From the NCBI RefSeq assembly GCF_027484705.1, contig NZ_JAIXSL010000002.1:1-54090 (forward strand): a stretch of DNA of 54,090 nt, in the 5' to 3' direction. Below, one piece after another: positions 1-7,921 of the stretch. Within the stretch, counting starts at the first letter, position 1; every line of letters begins with the position of its first letter. Position numbers and translations under genes: made by a program. This DNA comes from Flavobacterium sp. Its GTDB lineage: Bacteria; Bacteroidota; Bacteroidia; Flavobacteriales; Flavobacteriaceae. The notes beneath the pieces were generated by a model that was not told the DNA's origin, searched no databases, and worked only from the letters and a program-made list of their open reading frames with translations.

Positions 1-98
1 AATGGCAAGCGACCTACATCGCACCGCTACAACCGCATACCTTTGCTATGTTCCCATCCTGGAGGATTTTGCAGGAGCTGGTCGTGTAGGACTTGCCG
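1..98 (-). ncRNA. ffs: Signal recognition particle RNA, small bacterial type
   Basis: The minus strand reads as a rod-shaped hairpin: bases 4-9 pair with 92-97, and the apex carries the SRP domain IV signature. The apical stem AUG-GGAA-CAU closes a GGAA tetraloop, and below it lies the asymmetric internal loop with CAGG on the 5' side and AGCA on the 3' side, as in 4.5S RNA. This RNA binds Ffh and targets nascent membrane proteins to the Sec translocon. The transcript probably starts near base 97, just downstream of a good promoter, and its 3' end falls at or just beyond the left edge, so the gene may be cut by a few bases. Confidence 0.85.
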
Positions 99-101
99 GC
101 G

Positions 102-132
102 CAAATATACAATCTTTTTGTATTTTCGCAAG
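102..132 (-). promoter_or_regulatory. Promoter of the SRP RNA gene
   Basis: On the minus strand CTTG (129-132) is followed after exactly 19 nt by TATATTTG (102-109). This matches the Bacteroidota housekeeping promoter (TTTG, about 19 nt, TAnnTTTG) and places the start about 5 nt before the first paired base of the SRP RNA. Confidence 0.7.
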
Positions 133-136
133 CAGA

Positions 137-167
137 TTTGAACATATAAATTTGTATTGTATATTGC
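137..167 (+). promoter_or_regulatory. Candidate promoter of the glutaminyl cyclase gene
   Basis: TTTG (137-140), 19 nt, TATATTGC (160-167). The -33 box and spacing fit the Bacteroidota consensus; the -7 box fits only partly. It lies back to back with the SRP RNA promoter and would leave a leader of only about 12 nt before the ATG at 186. Confidence 0.4.
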
Positions 168-185
168 AGCATAAAATTTTGAATC

Positions 186-1235
186 ATGACAAAACGTAAT
201 GTCCTCTCGGTCATTTTATTAGGCTTGTTTGTTGCTTCGTGTGTTGACAAAACGAAAGAGCACGAAAACCTTTTCAGTTTCAATGCGGCGGCTTTTAAGG
301 AGACTTATACGCCAGAGGAAACCGTCACTTTGGAAATCCAGAATGCGCAAAAGAAAATCATAGACAGCATCATTTATTATGTGAATGACGCGAAAGTGGC
401 TTCGAAAAAAGGCGCTGAAAAAGTATTGATGCCCTTGAAGGACAAAAAACTTGGTTACCAGAACTTAAAAGCATTGGTTTATTTTGAAGGTGAAAATGTG
501 GAAACTACTGCGAGAATTGAAGTGATCTCTAACGTCGAGCCGAAGTTATTGAACTACACGATTGTAAATACTTACCCGCACGATACGCTTTCGTTTACCG
601 AAGGTTTTGAGTTTTACCGCGATACTTTGCTTGAAAGCACCGGCCAGAAAGGAATGTCTCATTTCAGAAAATACGATTACAAAACTGGAAAAATATACAA
701 ACAAGTGAACCTTGACAACAACGATTATTTCGGTGAAGGTATTACGGTGATCAACAACAAGATTTACCAGCTGACTTGGCAATCAAATGTTGGTTTTATT
801 TATGACGCGAATACGTTGAAGAAACTGAAAACTTTTCCTTTTGACAAAAAGATTGAAGGTTGGGGTATGACGAACGACGGCAAAAACATTTACCAATCCG
901 ACGGTACCGAAAAAATCTGGACGATGGATCCTGAAACGCAGAAAATGACGGATTACATCAATGTATATACGAACAGCAGCAAAATCAAAAGCATCAACGA
1001 GCTCGAATGGATTGACGGAAAAATCTACGGCAACATCTGGCAGAAAGACGCGATTGCTGTGATCAACCCGACCACCGGAGCCGTTGAAGGCGTTTTGAAC
1101 TTAACCGGATTGAGATCTAAAGTTACCAATAAGGAAGCGGAAGTGTTGAACGGCATCGCTTACAATCCGAAAACCAAAACGATTTTCGTAACGGGTAAGA
1201 ATTGGAATAAGATGTTTGAGATTAGAGTGAATTAA
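186..1235 (+). CDS. Glutaminyl-peptide cyclotransferase, lipoprotein
   Basis: A 349-residue protein of the glutamine cyclotransferase family (the papaya-type beta-propeller, PF05096), which cyclises N-terminal glutamine to pyroglutamate. Residues 1-19 form a lipoprotein signal ending in the lipobox VASC, so the enzyme should be anchored on the periplasmic side or outer membrane. The propeller covers about residues 125-349, with family blocks such as FTEGFEFYRD, GEGITV, GWGMTNDG, INELEWIDG and the end motif VTGKNW. Residues 25-115 form an extra N-terminal beta-rich region. Pyroglutamate is a frequent first residue of flavobacterial exported proteins, which suggests a role in maturing secreted proteins (inference). 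A terminator and a repeat array follow it. Confidence 0.85.
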   Translation: MTKRNVLSVILLGLFVASCVDKTKEHENLFSFNAAAFKETYTPEETVTLEIQNAQKKIIDSIIYYVNDAKVASKKGAEKVLMPLKDKKLGYQNLKALVYFEGENVETTARIEVISNVEPKLLNYTIVNTYPHDTLSFTEGFEFYRDTLLESTGQKGMSHFRKYDYKTGKIYKQVNLDNNDYFGEGITVINNKIYQLTWQSNVGFIYDANTLKKLKTFPFDKKIEGWGMTNDGKNIYQSDGTEKIWTMDPETQKMTDYINVYTNSSKIKSINELEWIDGKIYGNIWQKDAIAVINPTTGAVEGVLNLTGLRSKVTNKEAEVLNGIAYNPKTKTIFVTGKNWNKMFEIRVN

Positions 1236-1237
1236 GA

Positions 1238-1271
1238 GACTCGCTGCGCTCAAGACTCGGCTGCGCCTCAA
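1238..1271 (+). repeat. GNA-hairpin array, locus A, forward half (2 units)
   Basis: Two units, GACTCGCTGCGCTCAA and GACTCGGCTGCGCCTCAA, start 2 nt after the stop codon at 1233-1235. Read on the minus strand, each has a GC or GGC stem around a GCA triloop. Both carry GACTCG instead of the usual GACACG. Confidence 0.85.
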
Positions 1272-1306
1272 GAAATGCTTCTCTAAAGATTATAAAAGCT
1301 TAAATA

Positions 1307-1343
1307 AAAAAAAGAGGTTTCAAATTCGAGACCTCTTTTTTTG
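1307..1343. terminator. Bidirectional intrinsic terminator
   Basis: Stem GAGGTTTC (1314-1321) and GAGACCTC (1328-1335), one G-T wobble, loop AAATTC, with A-rich and T-rich flanks on either side. It can end transcripts of both convergent neighbours (186-1235 and 1441-2031). Confidence 0.8.
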
Positions 1344-1351
1344 TGTTTTAT

Positions 1352-1442
1352 GTCTTAAGGCGTAGCCGAGTCTTGAGCGAAGCGTGTCCATAGCCCGTAG
1401 GGCGTGTCTAAAGCGCAACGTGTCCTAAAGCGCCGACGTGTC
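1352..1442 (-). repeat. GNA-hairpin array, locus A, reverse half (5 units)
   Basis: On the plus strand the units are GGC-GTA-GCC, GC-GAA-GC, GCCC-GTA-GGGC and two degenerate ones (GCGCAAC, GCGCCGAC), each followed by GTGTC or, in the first unit, GAGTC. The last GTGTC runs into the stop codon of the minus-strand gene at 1441-1443. The GAGTC unit mirrors the GACTC variant in the forward half of this same locus. Confidence 0.85.
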
Positions 1443-2031
1443 ATTTCTTCTTCAAATCCTTCGCATTCTGATACACATTACTACTCGCATTAAAAACCAT
1501 CATGTTTTCCTGCGTTTTGTTTTTAAGTTTGACGTCACCTTCTTTAGTCAATGAAAATTCAAAACCTTCGTTGCGTTTTTTCTCAACGGTTTGTGAGGCG
1601 TTTTTAAGTTTGTCAAGCCACTGGATTTCTTTGATATTGGTGATGCCCTGGATGTTCGCCAGTGGTTTTGTTTTCGTAGCGGTATTCCAGATTTCTGAAT
1701 AAATCTGGACTTTGTTCTCGGTTTTTTCTTTGGTTTCTGTAATGGCGTTTTCTGACCATGAAATCAAATTCAGTGGTGTTCCTTTCGCGGTAAACGGTGT
1801 GATTTTGCAATCAGTCGGCGCGGCGGTTGCTGTGTAGGTTTTAAGCAAGATCGTATCTTTTTTGGTTTTGTTAACGACGAATAGATAGAGGTTGTTCTTC
1901 ACGAGTTCCATCGAAAGGTTACCGGATTTGGCTAATGCGGTTGAAGCTGGGGCTTTGGTTGTTTTTTTTTTCTGACTGAATGAAGTGGTTGCAGTGAAAA
2001 TTAAAGCAATAATTAAAATGTATGATTTCAT
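1441..2031 (-). CDS. Exported protein of unknown function
   Basis: A 196-residue protein with a clear signal peptide (residues 1-19, cleaved after FSQ), followed by a lysine-rich stretch and about 160 residues rich in Lys, Thr and Asn with alternating hydrophobic positions that suggest beta strands. No family, catalytic motif or sorting domain was recognised. It is probably periplasmic. The gene stands alone: it converges on the cyclotransferase and ends in a GNA array whose final bases form part of its TGA stop. Its start is backed by the signal peptide that follows the ATG directly. Confidence 0.7.
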   Translation of the reverse strand: MKSYILIIALIFTATTSFSQKKKTTKAPASTALAKSGNLSMELVKNNLYLFVVNKTKKDTILLKTYTATAAPTDCKITPFTAKGTPLNLISWSENAITETKEKTENKVQIYSEIWNTATKTKPLANIQGITNIKEIQWLDKLKNASQTVEKKRNEGFEFSLTKEGDVKLKNKTQENMMVFNASSNVYQNAKDLKKK

Positions 2032-2080
2032 GATGTGTTTTTTGGTTGCCGAAATTTACAAAAAAATGACCTAAAAAATA

Positions 2081-2136
2081 ACCACATAGAAACATAGAAA
2101 ATAAAACTGAAAAAATGATCTATGGATCTATGTGGT
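2081..2136. repeat. CCACATAGA inverted repeat, copy 1 of 2
   Basis: Arms ACCACATAGAAACATAG (2081-2097) and its near-complement (2120-2136) surround a 22-nt A-rich spacer. The second copy, with nearly the same arms, lies at 24398-24497. Confidence 0.8.
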
Positions 2137-2166
2137 TACAAACTAAAGGTAAGTCTATACAACGCA

Positions 2167-2200
2167 AAAAGAGCCGGATTATTGCTAATCCGGCTCTTTT
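2167..2200. terminator. Strong bidirectional terminator after dnaK
   Basis: A perfect 15-bp stem (2167-2181 with 2186-2200) around TTGC. It contains GAGCCGG/CCGGCTC and is flanked by A and T runs. It serves dnaK, which is read from the right. Confidence 0.85.
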
Positions 2201-2207
2201 ATTTATT

Positions 2208-2281
2208 TAATCCTGAAGGCCTTCGCGCCTCCTGGCTCCTTCGCTAAATCAGTTCGCTGAACTGATTTTTAACGCTCGGCC
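2208..2281 (-). other. Structured 3' region of dnaK
   Basis: Directly after the dnaK stop the minus strand carries a perfect 10-bp hairpin (plus-strand arms AAATCAGTTC and GAACTGATTT, 2246-2268) and further on the palindrome GAAGGCCTTC (2215-2224). GCGAAG steps recur in between. It resembles the structured 3' regions elsewhere in the window but does not repeat here. Confidence 0.5.
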
Positions 2282-4168
2282 CTATTTAACCTCTTCAAAT
2301 TCTACATCTTGCGTATTATCGCCTTGTGTATCTGCTTGGGGTTGCGCGTCTTGTGGTTGGCCTTGCTCGCCTTGTGCATACATCGCTTCTGTAGCGGTTT
2401 TCCAAGCGGCATTGACGTTATCCAAAGCGGTTTGAATCGCTGTCAAGTCTTGATTTTGGTGTGCCAATCTCAATTCGTTCAATGCATATTCAATAGCAGT
2501 TTTGTGCTCGTCGGATAATTTCTCACCCAATTCTTTCAACTGGCTTTCCGTTTGGAAAATCATGCTGTCCGCCTCGTTGAGTTTTTCAACTCTTTCTTTC
2601 GCTACTCTATCGCTATCGGCATTGGCTTCGGCGTCTTTTTTCATTCTTTCGATTTCTTCTGCAGTCAATCCTGAAGAAGCCTCGATACGGATATCGTGAG
2701 ATTTTCCGGTCCCTTTGTCAGTCGCAGAAACTTTGATGATACCATTGGCATCGATGTCGAAAGTCACTTCAATCTGAGGAACGCCTCTTGGTGCCGGTGG
2801 AATACCGTCTAAGTGGAAACGTCCGATGGTTTTGTTGTCCGCAGCCATCGCTCTTTCGCCTTGCAATACGTGAATTTCAACGGTTGGTTGAGAATCCGCA
2901 GCCGTAGAAAACACTTGCGATTTTTTAGTTGGAATGGTTGTGTTTGATTCAATCAATTTGGTCAAAACGCCACCCATAGTTTCGATTCCTAAGGATAAAG
3001 GTGTAACGTCTAACAACAATACGTCTTTCACATCACCGGATAAAACTCCACCTTGAATCGCAGCTCCAATCGCCACAACCTCATCAGGGTTTACTCCTTT
3101 TGATGCTTTTTTACCGAAGAATTTTTCTACTTCATCAGCAATTCTTGGCATACGCGTAGAACCACCAACCAAAATTACTTCGTCGATATCTGAAGTTGAT
3201 AAACCTGCATCTTTCAACGCTTTAGCAACCGGTGTCATAGAACGTTTTACTAGTGCGTCCGACAATTGCTCAAATTTAGCTCTTGTTAATTTTTTCACTA
3301 AGTGTTTTGGTCCTGAAGCCGTAGCCGTTACGTAAGGCAAATTGATTTCCGTTTCTGCTGAAGAGGACAATTCGATTTTCGCTTTTTCAGCTGCTTCTTT
3401 GATTCTTTGCAATGACATCGGATCCAATCTTAAATCGATTCCTTCCTCTGCTTTGAATTCATCCGCCAACCAGTCAATAATCGTTTGGTCGAAATCATCT
3501 CCACCTAAGTGCGTGTCACCATTAGTAGACAATACTTCAAATACACCGTCACCCAATTCAAGGATAGAAATATCAAAAGTACCACCACCCAAATCGTAAA
3601 CTGCGATTTTCTGGTCTTGTCCTTTTTTATCCAATCCGTAAGCCAAAGCCGCAGCAGTAGGCTCGTTGATGATACGCATTACTTTCAAACCGGCAATCTC
3701 TCCGGCTTCTTTCGTAGCCTGACGTTGCGCGTCGTTGAAGTAAGCAGGAACCGTAATCACCGCTTCAGTAACCGTTTGGCCTAAATAATCTTCAGCCGTT
3801 TTTTTCATTTTTTGTAGTGTCATTGCTGACAATTCCTGAGCCGTATACAAACGACCGTCAATATCCACACGTGGGGTGTTGTTGTCACCTTTCACTACTG
3901 AATAAGGAACTCTTTTCGCTTCGTCAGTGGTTTCAGAGAACGTATGTCCCATAAAACGCTTGATCGACGCAATAGTTTTTGTCGGGTTCGTTACCGCTTG
4001 TCTTTTCGCAGGATCACCGACTTTAATTTCGCCACCTTCCACGAATGCAATGATCGATGGTGTGGTTCTTTTTCCTTCTGAATTAGGGATTACTACCGCC
4101 TCATTTCCTTCCATTACAGAAACACAAGAGTTCGTCGTACCTAAGTCAATTCCAATTATTTTACCCAT
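2282..4168 (-). CDS. dnaK: Molecular chaperone DnaK (Hsp70)
   Basis: A full-length, 628-residue Hsp70. The ATPase domain begins with the phosphate-binding motif GIDLGTTNS and contains the adenosine-side motif DLGGGTFD and GGSTRMP. The linker [13 protein letters not shown] leads into the substrate-binding domain, and the C-terminal lid ends in a Gln/Asp-rich tail and EEVK. DnaK folds and refolds proteins in the cytoplasm with DnaJ and GrpE; neither gene is next to it here, so it is transcribed alone. The start is the only ATG before the first conserved residue. Upstream there is no CIRCE element; two short palindromes lie there instead. Confidence 0.98.
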   Translation of the reverse strand: MGKIIGIDLGTTNSCVSVMEGNEAVVIPNSEGKRTTPSIIAFVEGGEIKVGDPAKRQAVTNPTKTIASIKRFMGHTFSETTDEAKRVPYSVVKGDNNTPRVDIDGRLYTAQELSAMTLQKMKKTAEDYLGQTVTEAVITVPAYFNDAQRQATKEAGEIAGLKVMRIINEPTAAALAYGLDKKGQDQKIAVYDLGGGTFDISILELGDGVFEVLSTNGDTHLGGDDFDQTIIDWLADEFKAEEGIDLRLDPMSLQRIKEAAEKAKIELSSSAETEINLPYVTATASGPKHLVKKLTRAKFEQLSDALVKRSMTPVAKALKDAGLSTSDIDEVILVGGSTRMPRIADEVEKFFGKKASKGVNPDEVVAIGAAIQGGVLSGDVKDVLLLDVTPLSLGIETMGGVLTKLIESNTTIPTKKSQVFSTAADSQPTVEIHVLQGERAMAADNKTIGRFHLDGIPPAPRGVPQIEVTFDIDANGIIKVSATDKGTGKSHDIRIEASSGLTAEEIERMKKDAEANADSDRVAKERVEKLNEADSMIFQTESQLKELGEKLSDEHKTAIEYALNELRLAHQNQDLTAIQTALDNVNAAWKTATEAMYAQGEQGQPQDAQPQADTQGDNTQDVEFEEVK

Positions 4169-4213
4169 TTTTATATATTTTAGTTTTTATATTAATTCAA
4201 CTCGGCGCGCAAT

Positions 4214-4287
4214 AGTCAATGACTGTGCCAACCAAAAAAGGCTTTGTAAATTGTCAGTATTGCTAAAATAAATCTGACATGATGTCA
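4214..4287 (-). promoter_or_regulatory. Palindromes upstream of dnaK
   Basis: AGTCA-A-TGACT (4214-4224) lies 46 nt, and TGACAT-G-ATGTCA (4275-4287) about 107 nt, upstream of the dnaK start; both are perfect with a one-base centre. Either may be an operator for heat-shock control. The regulator is unknown. Confidence 0.4.
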
Positions 4288-4292
4288 TTTTT

Positions 4293-4373
4293 TAGGAGCT
4301 ATTTCCGGCTATACACTTTATCTTTTGCGCCGAACAACGGCACAAAAGGATGTCGTTTCTATCCGGGCTAGGA
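4293..4373 (+). repeat. 80-bp palindromic element, copy 1 of 6
   Basis: Begins TAGGAGCT and ends GGGCTAGG. The inner stem 4322-4332/4338-4348 (CTTTTGCGCCG with CGGCACAAAAG, one mismatch) is enclosed by an outer CCGG/CCGG pair. Copies at 13791, 27299, 28773, 50471 and 53813. Confidence 0.85.
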
Positions 4374-4378
4374 CTGTA

Positions 4379-4454
4379 GAACACGGCTGCGCCTCAAGAT
4401 ACGCTGCGCTCAGGACACGCCCTACGGCTTAAGACGCGGCTGCGCCTTTAGACA
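4379..4454 (+). repeat. GNA-hairpin array, locus B, forward half (4 units)
   Basis: Units with stems GGC/GCC, GC/GC, an imperfect GCCC/GGC and GGC/GCC, each preceded by GACACG or a close variant. It is one of three half-arrays not placed at the 3' end of a gene; it directly follows the palindromic element. Confidence 0.85.
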
Positions 4455-4530
4455 GATATCAGTGTAAATTGTTGACCGATAAAAATTGAGAATTCTTTTG
4501 TAACGGAAATTTATTTAATAACCAGAATAT

Positions 4531-4670
4531 CCTAAGCGAAGCGTGTCTCACTGTCCTAAGCCCGTAGGGCGTGTCCTAAGCGAAGCGTGTCCTACCATCC
4601 TAAGCCCTAAGGGCGTGTCTTAAGGCGCAGCCGTGTCCTGAGCAAAGCGTGTCTATAGCGCAGCGTGTCT
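4531..4670 (-). repeat. GNA-hairpin array, locus B, reverse half (7 units)
   Basis: The longest half-array. Units on the plus strand are GC-GAA-GC twice, GCCC-GTA-GGGC, GCCC-TAA-GGGC, GGC-GCA-GCC, GC-AAA-GC and GC-GCA-GC, all followed by GTGTC. The last unit lies inside the end of the permease gene and supplies its C-terminal residues and stop. The 76 bp between the two halves (4455-4530) hold nothing recognisable. Confidence 0.88.
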
Positions 4671-5546
4671 TTTAAACAACATCCGCTCATTAAAAACCAC
4701 AATCGAAACCAAAATCAACGCATACGCAACAATCTGATTCACCTGCACTTCTTCGTTAAAATAATACACCGCCAAAAAGAAATGGATCAGCGGATTCGAA
4801 TACATCAAAATCCCGACGGCGGAAGAATTCATGCCTTTCAACGCATACAAATTCAAATACAAAGGAATGATCGTAAAAACCACGACAATCACTACGAGCA
4901 ATATATAAAATAGTGAAGCCGTTGGAACCGCTTCGCTATACACAGGAAAAAAAGGAAGAATCGCCAAAGAAGCAATCAGCATCTGAACCGTCAGAATCAC
5001 AAAGCGGTCGAACTGGTTGTTTTTCCTTTGGCTGATTAAGTAAAACGCAAAAGAAAACGCTATTACCAAACTGTAGATCAAATCTTTGATGTGACCATAC
5101 GACAAAATCGCACAACTGACAATACAAAGCACCACCGAAAACCATTGCCAGCGACTCAGTTTTTCCTTCAAAATAAAAAATGCGAGTATCGTCGTGACAA
5201 TCGGGCAAATCATATACGCGAACGAAGCCGACTGCAAACTGACGTGGTTAATTGCATAGATAAACAGGAACCAATTGAGCACAAGTAAAAAACCGCCCAC
5301 AACTGTCAGGAACATCAACCTATTGCGTTCTGGTTTATCAAGGCTTTTAAAAACTGAAAAGTCATTTTGAACTTCCTTTTTTCTGAAAACAAGGTTAATC
5401 GCAAGCAATAAAACTGTAGCCAGAAAAATCCTGTAGAACAAAATATCCAAGGAAGCGTAATCTTTCAAAGGCTTCAACGCCAGGCTGAAAAATCCCCAAA
5501 TGACAAACGATGAAAAGGCTGACAGGTAGTATTTATTAAAACGCAT
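4653..5546 (-). CDS. EamA/DMT-superfamily permease, RarD-like
   Basis: A 297-residue inner-membrane protein with about ten transmembrane helices in two EamA halves (roughly 5-145 and 155-285). The first helix and loop (IWGFFSLALKPL, then LDILFYRIF) match RarD-type members of the drug/metabolite transporter superfamily; the substrate is unknown. The C-terminus is odd: after NERMLFK the final residues RHAAL and the TAG stop are encoded by a GNA repeat unit, so the array has fused to the gene and replaced or extended the original end. The start at 5546 sits about 10 nt after a likely transcription start. Confidence 0.85.
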   Translation of the reverse strand: MRFNKYYLSAFSSFVIWGFFSLALKPLKDYASLDILFYRIFLATVLLLAINLVFRKKEVQNDFSVFKSLDKPERNRLMFLTVVGGFLLVLNWFLFIYAINHVSLQSASFAYMICPIVTTILAFFILKEKLSRWQWFSVVLCIVSCAILSYGHIKDLIYSLVIAFSFAFYLISQRKNNQFDRFVILTVQMLIASLAILPFFPVYSEAVPTASLFYILLVVIVVVFTIIPLYLNLYALKGMNSSAVGILMYSNPLIHFFLAVYYFNEEVQVNQIVAYALILVSIVVFNERMLFKRHAAL

Positions 5547-5562
5547 AGCAACAATTTAGCTG

Positions 5563-5570
5563 CAAAAGTA
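5563..5570 (-). promoter_or_regulatory. -7 box of the RarD-like permease gene
   Basis: TACTTTTG on the minus strand matches TAnnTTTG perfectly and lies 16 nt upstream of the ATG. No convincing -33 box was seen. Confidence 0.5.
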
Positions 5571-5588
5571 GCTTCTGAGAATATAATT

Positions 5589-5681
5589 CATCGGTTTTAG
5601 GTTGTTAAGAATTATATAAATATATTCAACCGATGGCTGCAAATCCGTGTCCATCTGCGCTTTCCGCGTAGTCCGCGTTCC
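5589..5681. other. Intergenic region between permease and sdaA: inverted repeat and GCG-rich stretch
   Basis: CATCGGTT (5589-5596) and AACCGATG (5628-5635) form an 8-bp inverted repeat around 31 AT-rich bases. It is followed at 5641-5681 by a stretch with repeated CCGCG/TGCGC steps. No gene is seen between 5547 and 5853. Confidence 0.35.
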
Positions 5682-5740
5682 ATAAACACTGTTCTGTCTT
5701 GGCAACTTACTGTTCTTCATTAAGTCGTTAACACAAATCC

Positions 5741-5771
5741 CAAGCGTAGCGTGTCTGAAGCGCAGCGTGTC
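5741..5771 (-). repeat. GNA-hairpin array, locus C (2 units)
   Basis: Two units, GC-GTA-GC and GC-GCA-GC, each followed by GTGTC. A lone reverse half located upstream of sdaA, not at a gene's 3' end. Confidence 0.75.
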
Positions 5772-5827
5772 CCATAGTCAATCATCATTTTAAGAACCCA
5801 TTGATGCATTTTAATCAACCATTCAAT

Positions 5828-5835
5828 TATATTTG
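5828..5835 (+). promoter_or_regulatory. -7 box of sdaA
   Basis: TATATTTG, a perfect TAnnTTTG, 18 nt upstream of the ATG at 5854. It implies a leader of about 12 nt and excludes the in-frame TTG at 5833 as a start. The -33 box is weak. Confidence 0.55.
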
Positions 5836-5853
5836 CTGCACAAACCTACTCTT

Positions 5854-7281
5854 ATGGAAGAATGCATCTCCGTTTTTGACATGCTGAAAATCGGTGTCGG
5901 CCCATCAAGTTCCCATACCCTTGGACCTTGGCGTGCCGCGGAACGTTTTCTGGGCGAACTCCGCAATGAAAACCTCTTGCATAAAACCACGCAAGTCAAA
6001 GTCGATTTGTATGGTTCGCTTTCGCTGACCGGAAAAGGCCACGCCACAGATTTAGCGGTAATGTTAGGTTTGAGCGGACAGGATCCTGAATACATTCCCG
6101 TGCAGGATATCGCCGGAATCATCAAAGAAATTGAGAACAGCAACGAAATCAATCTCGGCAACGAACACAAAATTCCGTTTTCGTTTCTAATGGATATCGT
6201 GTTCAACAAAAACTTCCTGCCTTTCCATGCCAATGGATTAAAATTTACGGCTTATCTCGAAGACAATTCCGAATTTACTTCAACCTTCTACTCTATCGGC
6301 GGCGGATTTGTCGTGAAGGAAGACCGCCCGAACGCCAAGAAAAAGTTCGAAATCAAATGTGCTTTTCCGTTTCCGATACAGAATGCGGAAGAACTTTTAA
6401 ATTATACGATCCAGCAAAACAAATCGATTTCGGAAATTGTTTACGAGAATGAAAAATCAATGCGCACCGAAGCCGACATTCACCACGAACTCATGCGCAT
6501 CTGGAACACGATGCTCGAATGCATGTATATCGGCTGCCATTCCGAAGGCATACTTCCGGGTGGATTGAATGTAAGAAGACGCGCTTTCGACATGCACCAG
6601 AACCTCATCGGATTGGCCAATTATTCCAATCCGCAACAGTGGCTCGAACAAATTCGGAAAACCGAAGTCAAATTCCGCCAGATCTTAAAATGGGTTTCGT
6701 GTTTTGCACTAGCCGTGAATGAAGTCAATGCTGCTTTAGGACGCGTCGTCACAGCTCCGACCAATGGAAGCGCTGGCGTGATTCCAGCCGTTTTAATGTA
6801 TTATTTAGTGATCGAAAACCACGAAGCCGGCGAAAAGGAAATCAAACAATTCCTGATGGTCGCCGGAGAAATCGGCAGCATCTTCAAAAAGGGTTCTACA
6901 ATTTCGGCAGCGATGGGCGGATGTCAGGCAGAAATTGGTGTTTCGTCAGCAATGGCAGCTGCAGCTTTGACCGAAGTCATGGGCGGAACACCCGATCAGG
7001 TTTTAATGGCCGCAGAAATTGCGATGGAACACCACTTGGGTTTGACTTGCGATCCAATCGGCGGATTGGTTCAGATTCCTTGCATAGAACGCAACACTAT
7101 GGGCGCAATCAAAGCCATAAACGCTGCAGAACTAGCGATGGAAACCGACGCCAAAAATGCCAAAGTGCCTCTAGATAAAGTCGTCGATACGATGTGGCAG
7201 ACCGCAAAAGATATGAATTCGAAGTATAAGGAAACTTCAGAAGGCGGATTGGCGGTGGCGGTGAATATGGCGGATTGTTAA
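5854..7281 (+). CDS. sdaA: L-serine ammonia-lyase (iron-sulfur L-serine dehydratase)
   Basis: Deaminates L-serine to pyruvate using an oxygen-sensitive [4Fe-4S] cluster. The 475-residue chain has both domains of the single-chain type: the beta domain (about 1-155, with [12 protein letters not shown]) and the catalytic alpha domain (about 185-475). The cluster cysteines are visible at Cys357, Cys399 and Cys410, and the protein ends in Cys475. Their spacing closely follows the Legionella enzyme, where the C-terminal cysteine reaches into the active site. An ATG at 5854 gives the family's usual N-terminus. A forward GNA array starts 4 nt after the stop. Confidence 0.95.
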   Translation: MEECISVFDMLKIGVGPSSSHTLGPWRAAERFLGELRNENLLHKTTQVKVDLYGSLSLTGKGHATDLAVMLGLSGQDPEYIPVQDIAGIIKEIENSNEINLGNEHKIPFSFLMDIVFNKNFLPFHANGLKFTAYLEDNSEFTSTFYSIGGGFVVKEDRPNAKKKFEIKCAFPFPIQNAEELLNYTIQQNKSISEIVYENEKSMRTEADIHHELMRIWNTMLECMYIGCHSEGILPGGLNVRRRAFDMHQNLIGLANYSNPQQWLEQIRKTEVKFRQILKWVSCFALAVNEVNAALGRVVTAPTNGSAGVIPAVLMYYLVIENHEAGEKEIKQFLMVAGEIGSIFKKGSTISAAMGGCQAEIGVSSAMAAAALTEVMGGTPDQVLMAAEIAMEHHLGLTCDPIGGLVQIPCIERNTMGAIKAINAAELAMETDAKNAKVPLDKVVDTMWQTAKDMNSKYKETSEGGLAVAVNMADC

Positions 7282-7285
7282 GTTG

Positions 7286-7338
7286 GACGCGCTGCGCTAT
7301 AGACACGGCTGCGCCTTTGGACACGCTACGCTTAAGAC
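7286..7338 (+). repeat. GNA-hairpin array, locus D (3 units)
   Basis: Units with stems GC/GC, GGC/GCC, GC/GC and TGC, TGC, TAC on the plus strand (GCA, GCA, GTA on the other). It fills almost the whole gap between sdaA and the next gene; no reverse half follows. A lone degenerate unit (GGC-TGT-GCC) lies right after the next stop, at 7713-7731. Confidence 0.8.
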
Positions 7339-7350
7339 TTTAAGATTTAA

Positions 7351-7713
7351 ATGGTAAAAAACAGACTCTTGTTTTATTTTATCGTGACCTTTTTGGTGGT
7401 TTTGCTTGGTGTTTTATCTCGAAAAACCAATGTCATTCCTTTGTTTATAGGCGATGTTTTATATGCGGTGATGGTTTATTTTGGCTTCAGAATACTATTG
7501 CTTCGTGGTGGAAATCTAAAGAAAATCATGTTCCCATTATGCTTCTGTTTTCTGATCGAACTCCAACAACTTTATAACGCCGAATGGATTATGGCCATCC
7601 GAAATACTACTTTAGGACATTACGCTTTGGGCCAAGGTTTTCTTTGGAGCGATTTGGTTTGTTATATCGTTGGAGTTACTGTGGCTTTTCGCATGGATGC
7701 CATCAAAAGCTGA
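7351..7713 (+). CDS. DUF2809 family membrane protein
   Basis: A 120-residue integral membrane protein with about four helices. It shows the DUF2809 pattern: an early SRK/P segment, GDVLYAVMVYFG, IELQQLY, and the closing LGQGFLWSDLVCYIVG. The function of the family is unknown. It begins 13 nt after the GNA array that follows sdaA and may be read from the sdaA promoter. Confidence 0.8.
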   Translation: MVKNRLLFYFIVTFLVVLLGVLSRKTNVIPLFIGDVLYAVMVYFGFRILLLRGGNLKKIMFPLCFCFLIELQQLYNAEWIMAIRNTTLGHYALGQGFLWSDLVCYIVGVTVAFRMDAIKS

Positions 7714-7725
7714 ACCGGCTGTGCC

Positions 7726-7917
7726 TTACAAAAAAACCGCGTCCTGACCACAATGGTAAAGCCCGGCAAGAGCTTCCGTTGGGCGCTTTCCCGGACTAAC
7801 CAAAGTAACGGTCACCACACGGTTTTGTTTTTCAGTGCCATCCGGGCTAAACACCAGATTATAAGACCGTAAGGTTTCAAAACGATAAGATTTGGATCCG
7901 TTAGCCGAATAAACCAT
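7726..7917 (-). CDS. Possible small protein downstream of the porin gene
   Basis: An open frame of 63 codons whose ATG lies 4 nt after the stop of the porin gene on the same strand, so it could be translated with it. The sequence is not low-complexity and has a beta-like middle (RVVTVTLVS), but no family was recognised and it carries no signal peptide. It may be a real short gene, a remnant, or chance. Confidence 0.3.
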   Translation of the reverse strand: MVYSANGSKSYRFETLRSYNLVFSPDGTEKQNRVVTVTLVSPGKRPTEALAGLYHCGQDAVFL

Positions 7918-7921
7918 CTGT

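Noticed and set aside
1..283. Coding frames across the SRP RNA
   Set aside because: The bases form the conserved SRP RNA rod with promoter; frames here are chance.
4214..4260. Sigma-54 promoter upstream of dnaK (TTGGCAC)
   Set aside because: The GC element is not at the required distance from the GG; the spacing is 17 instead of 10 nt.
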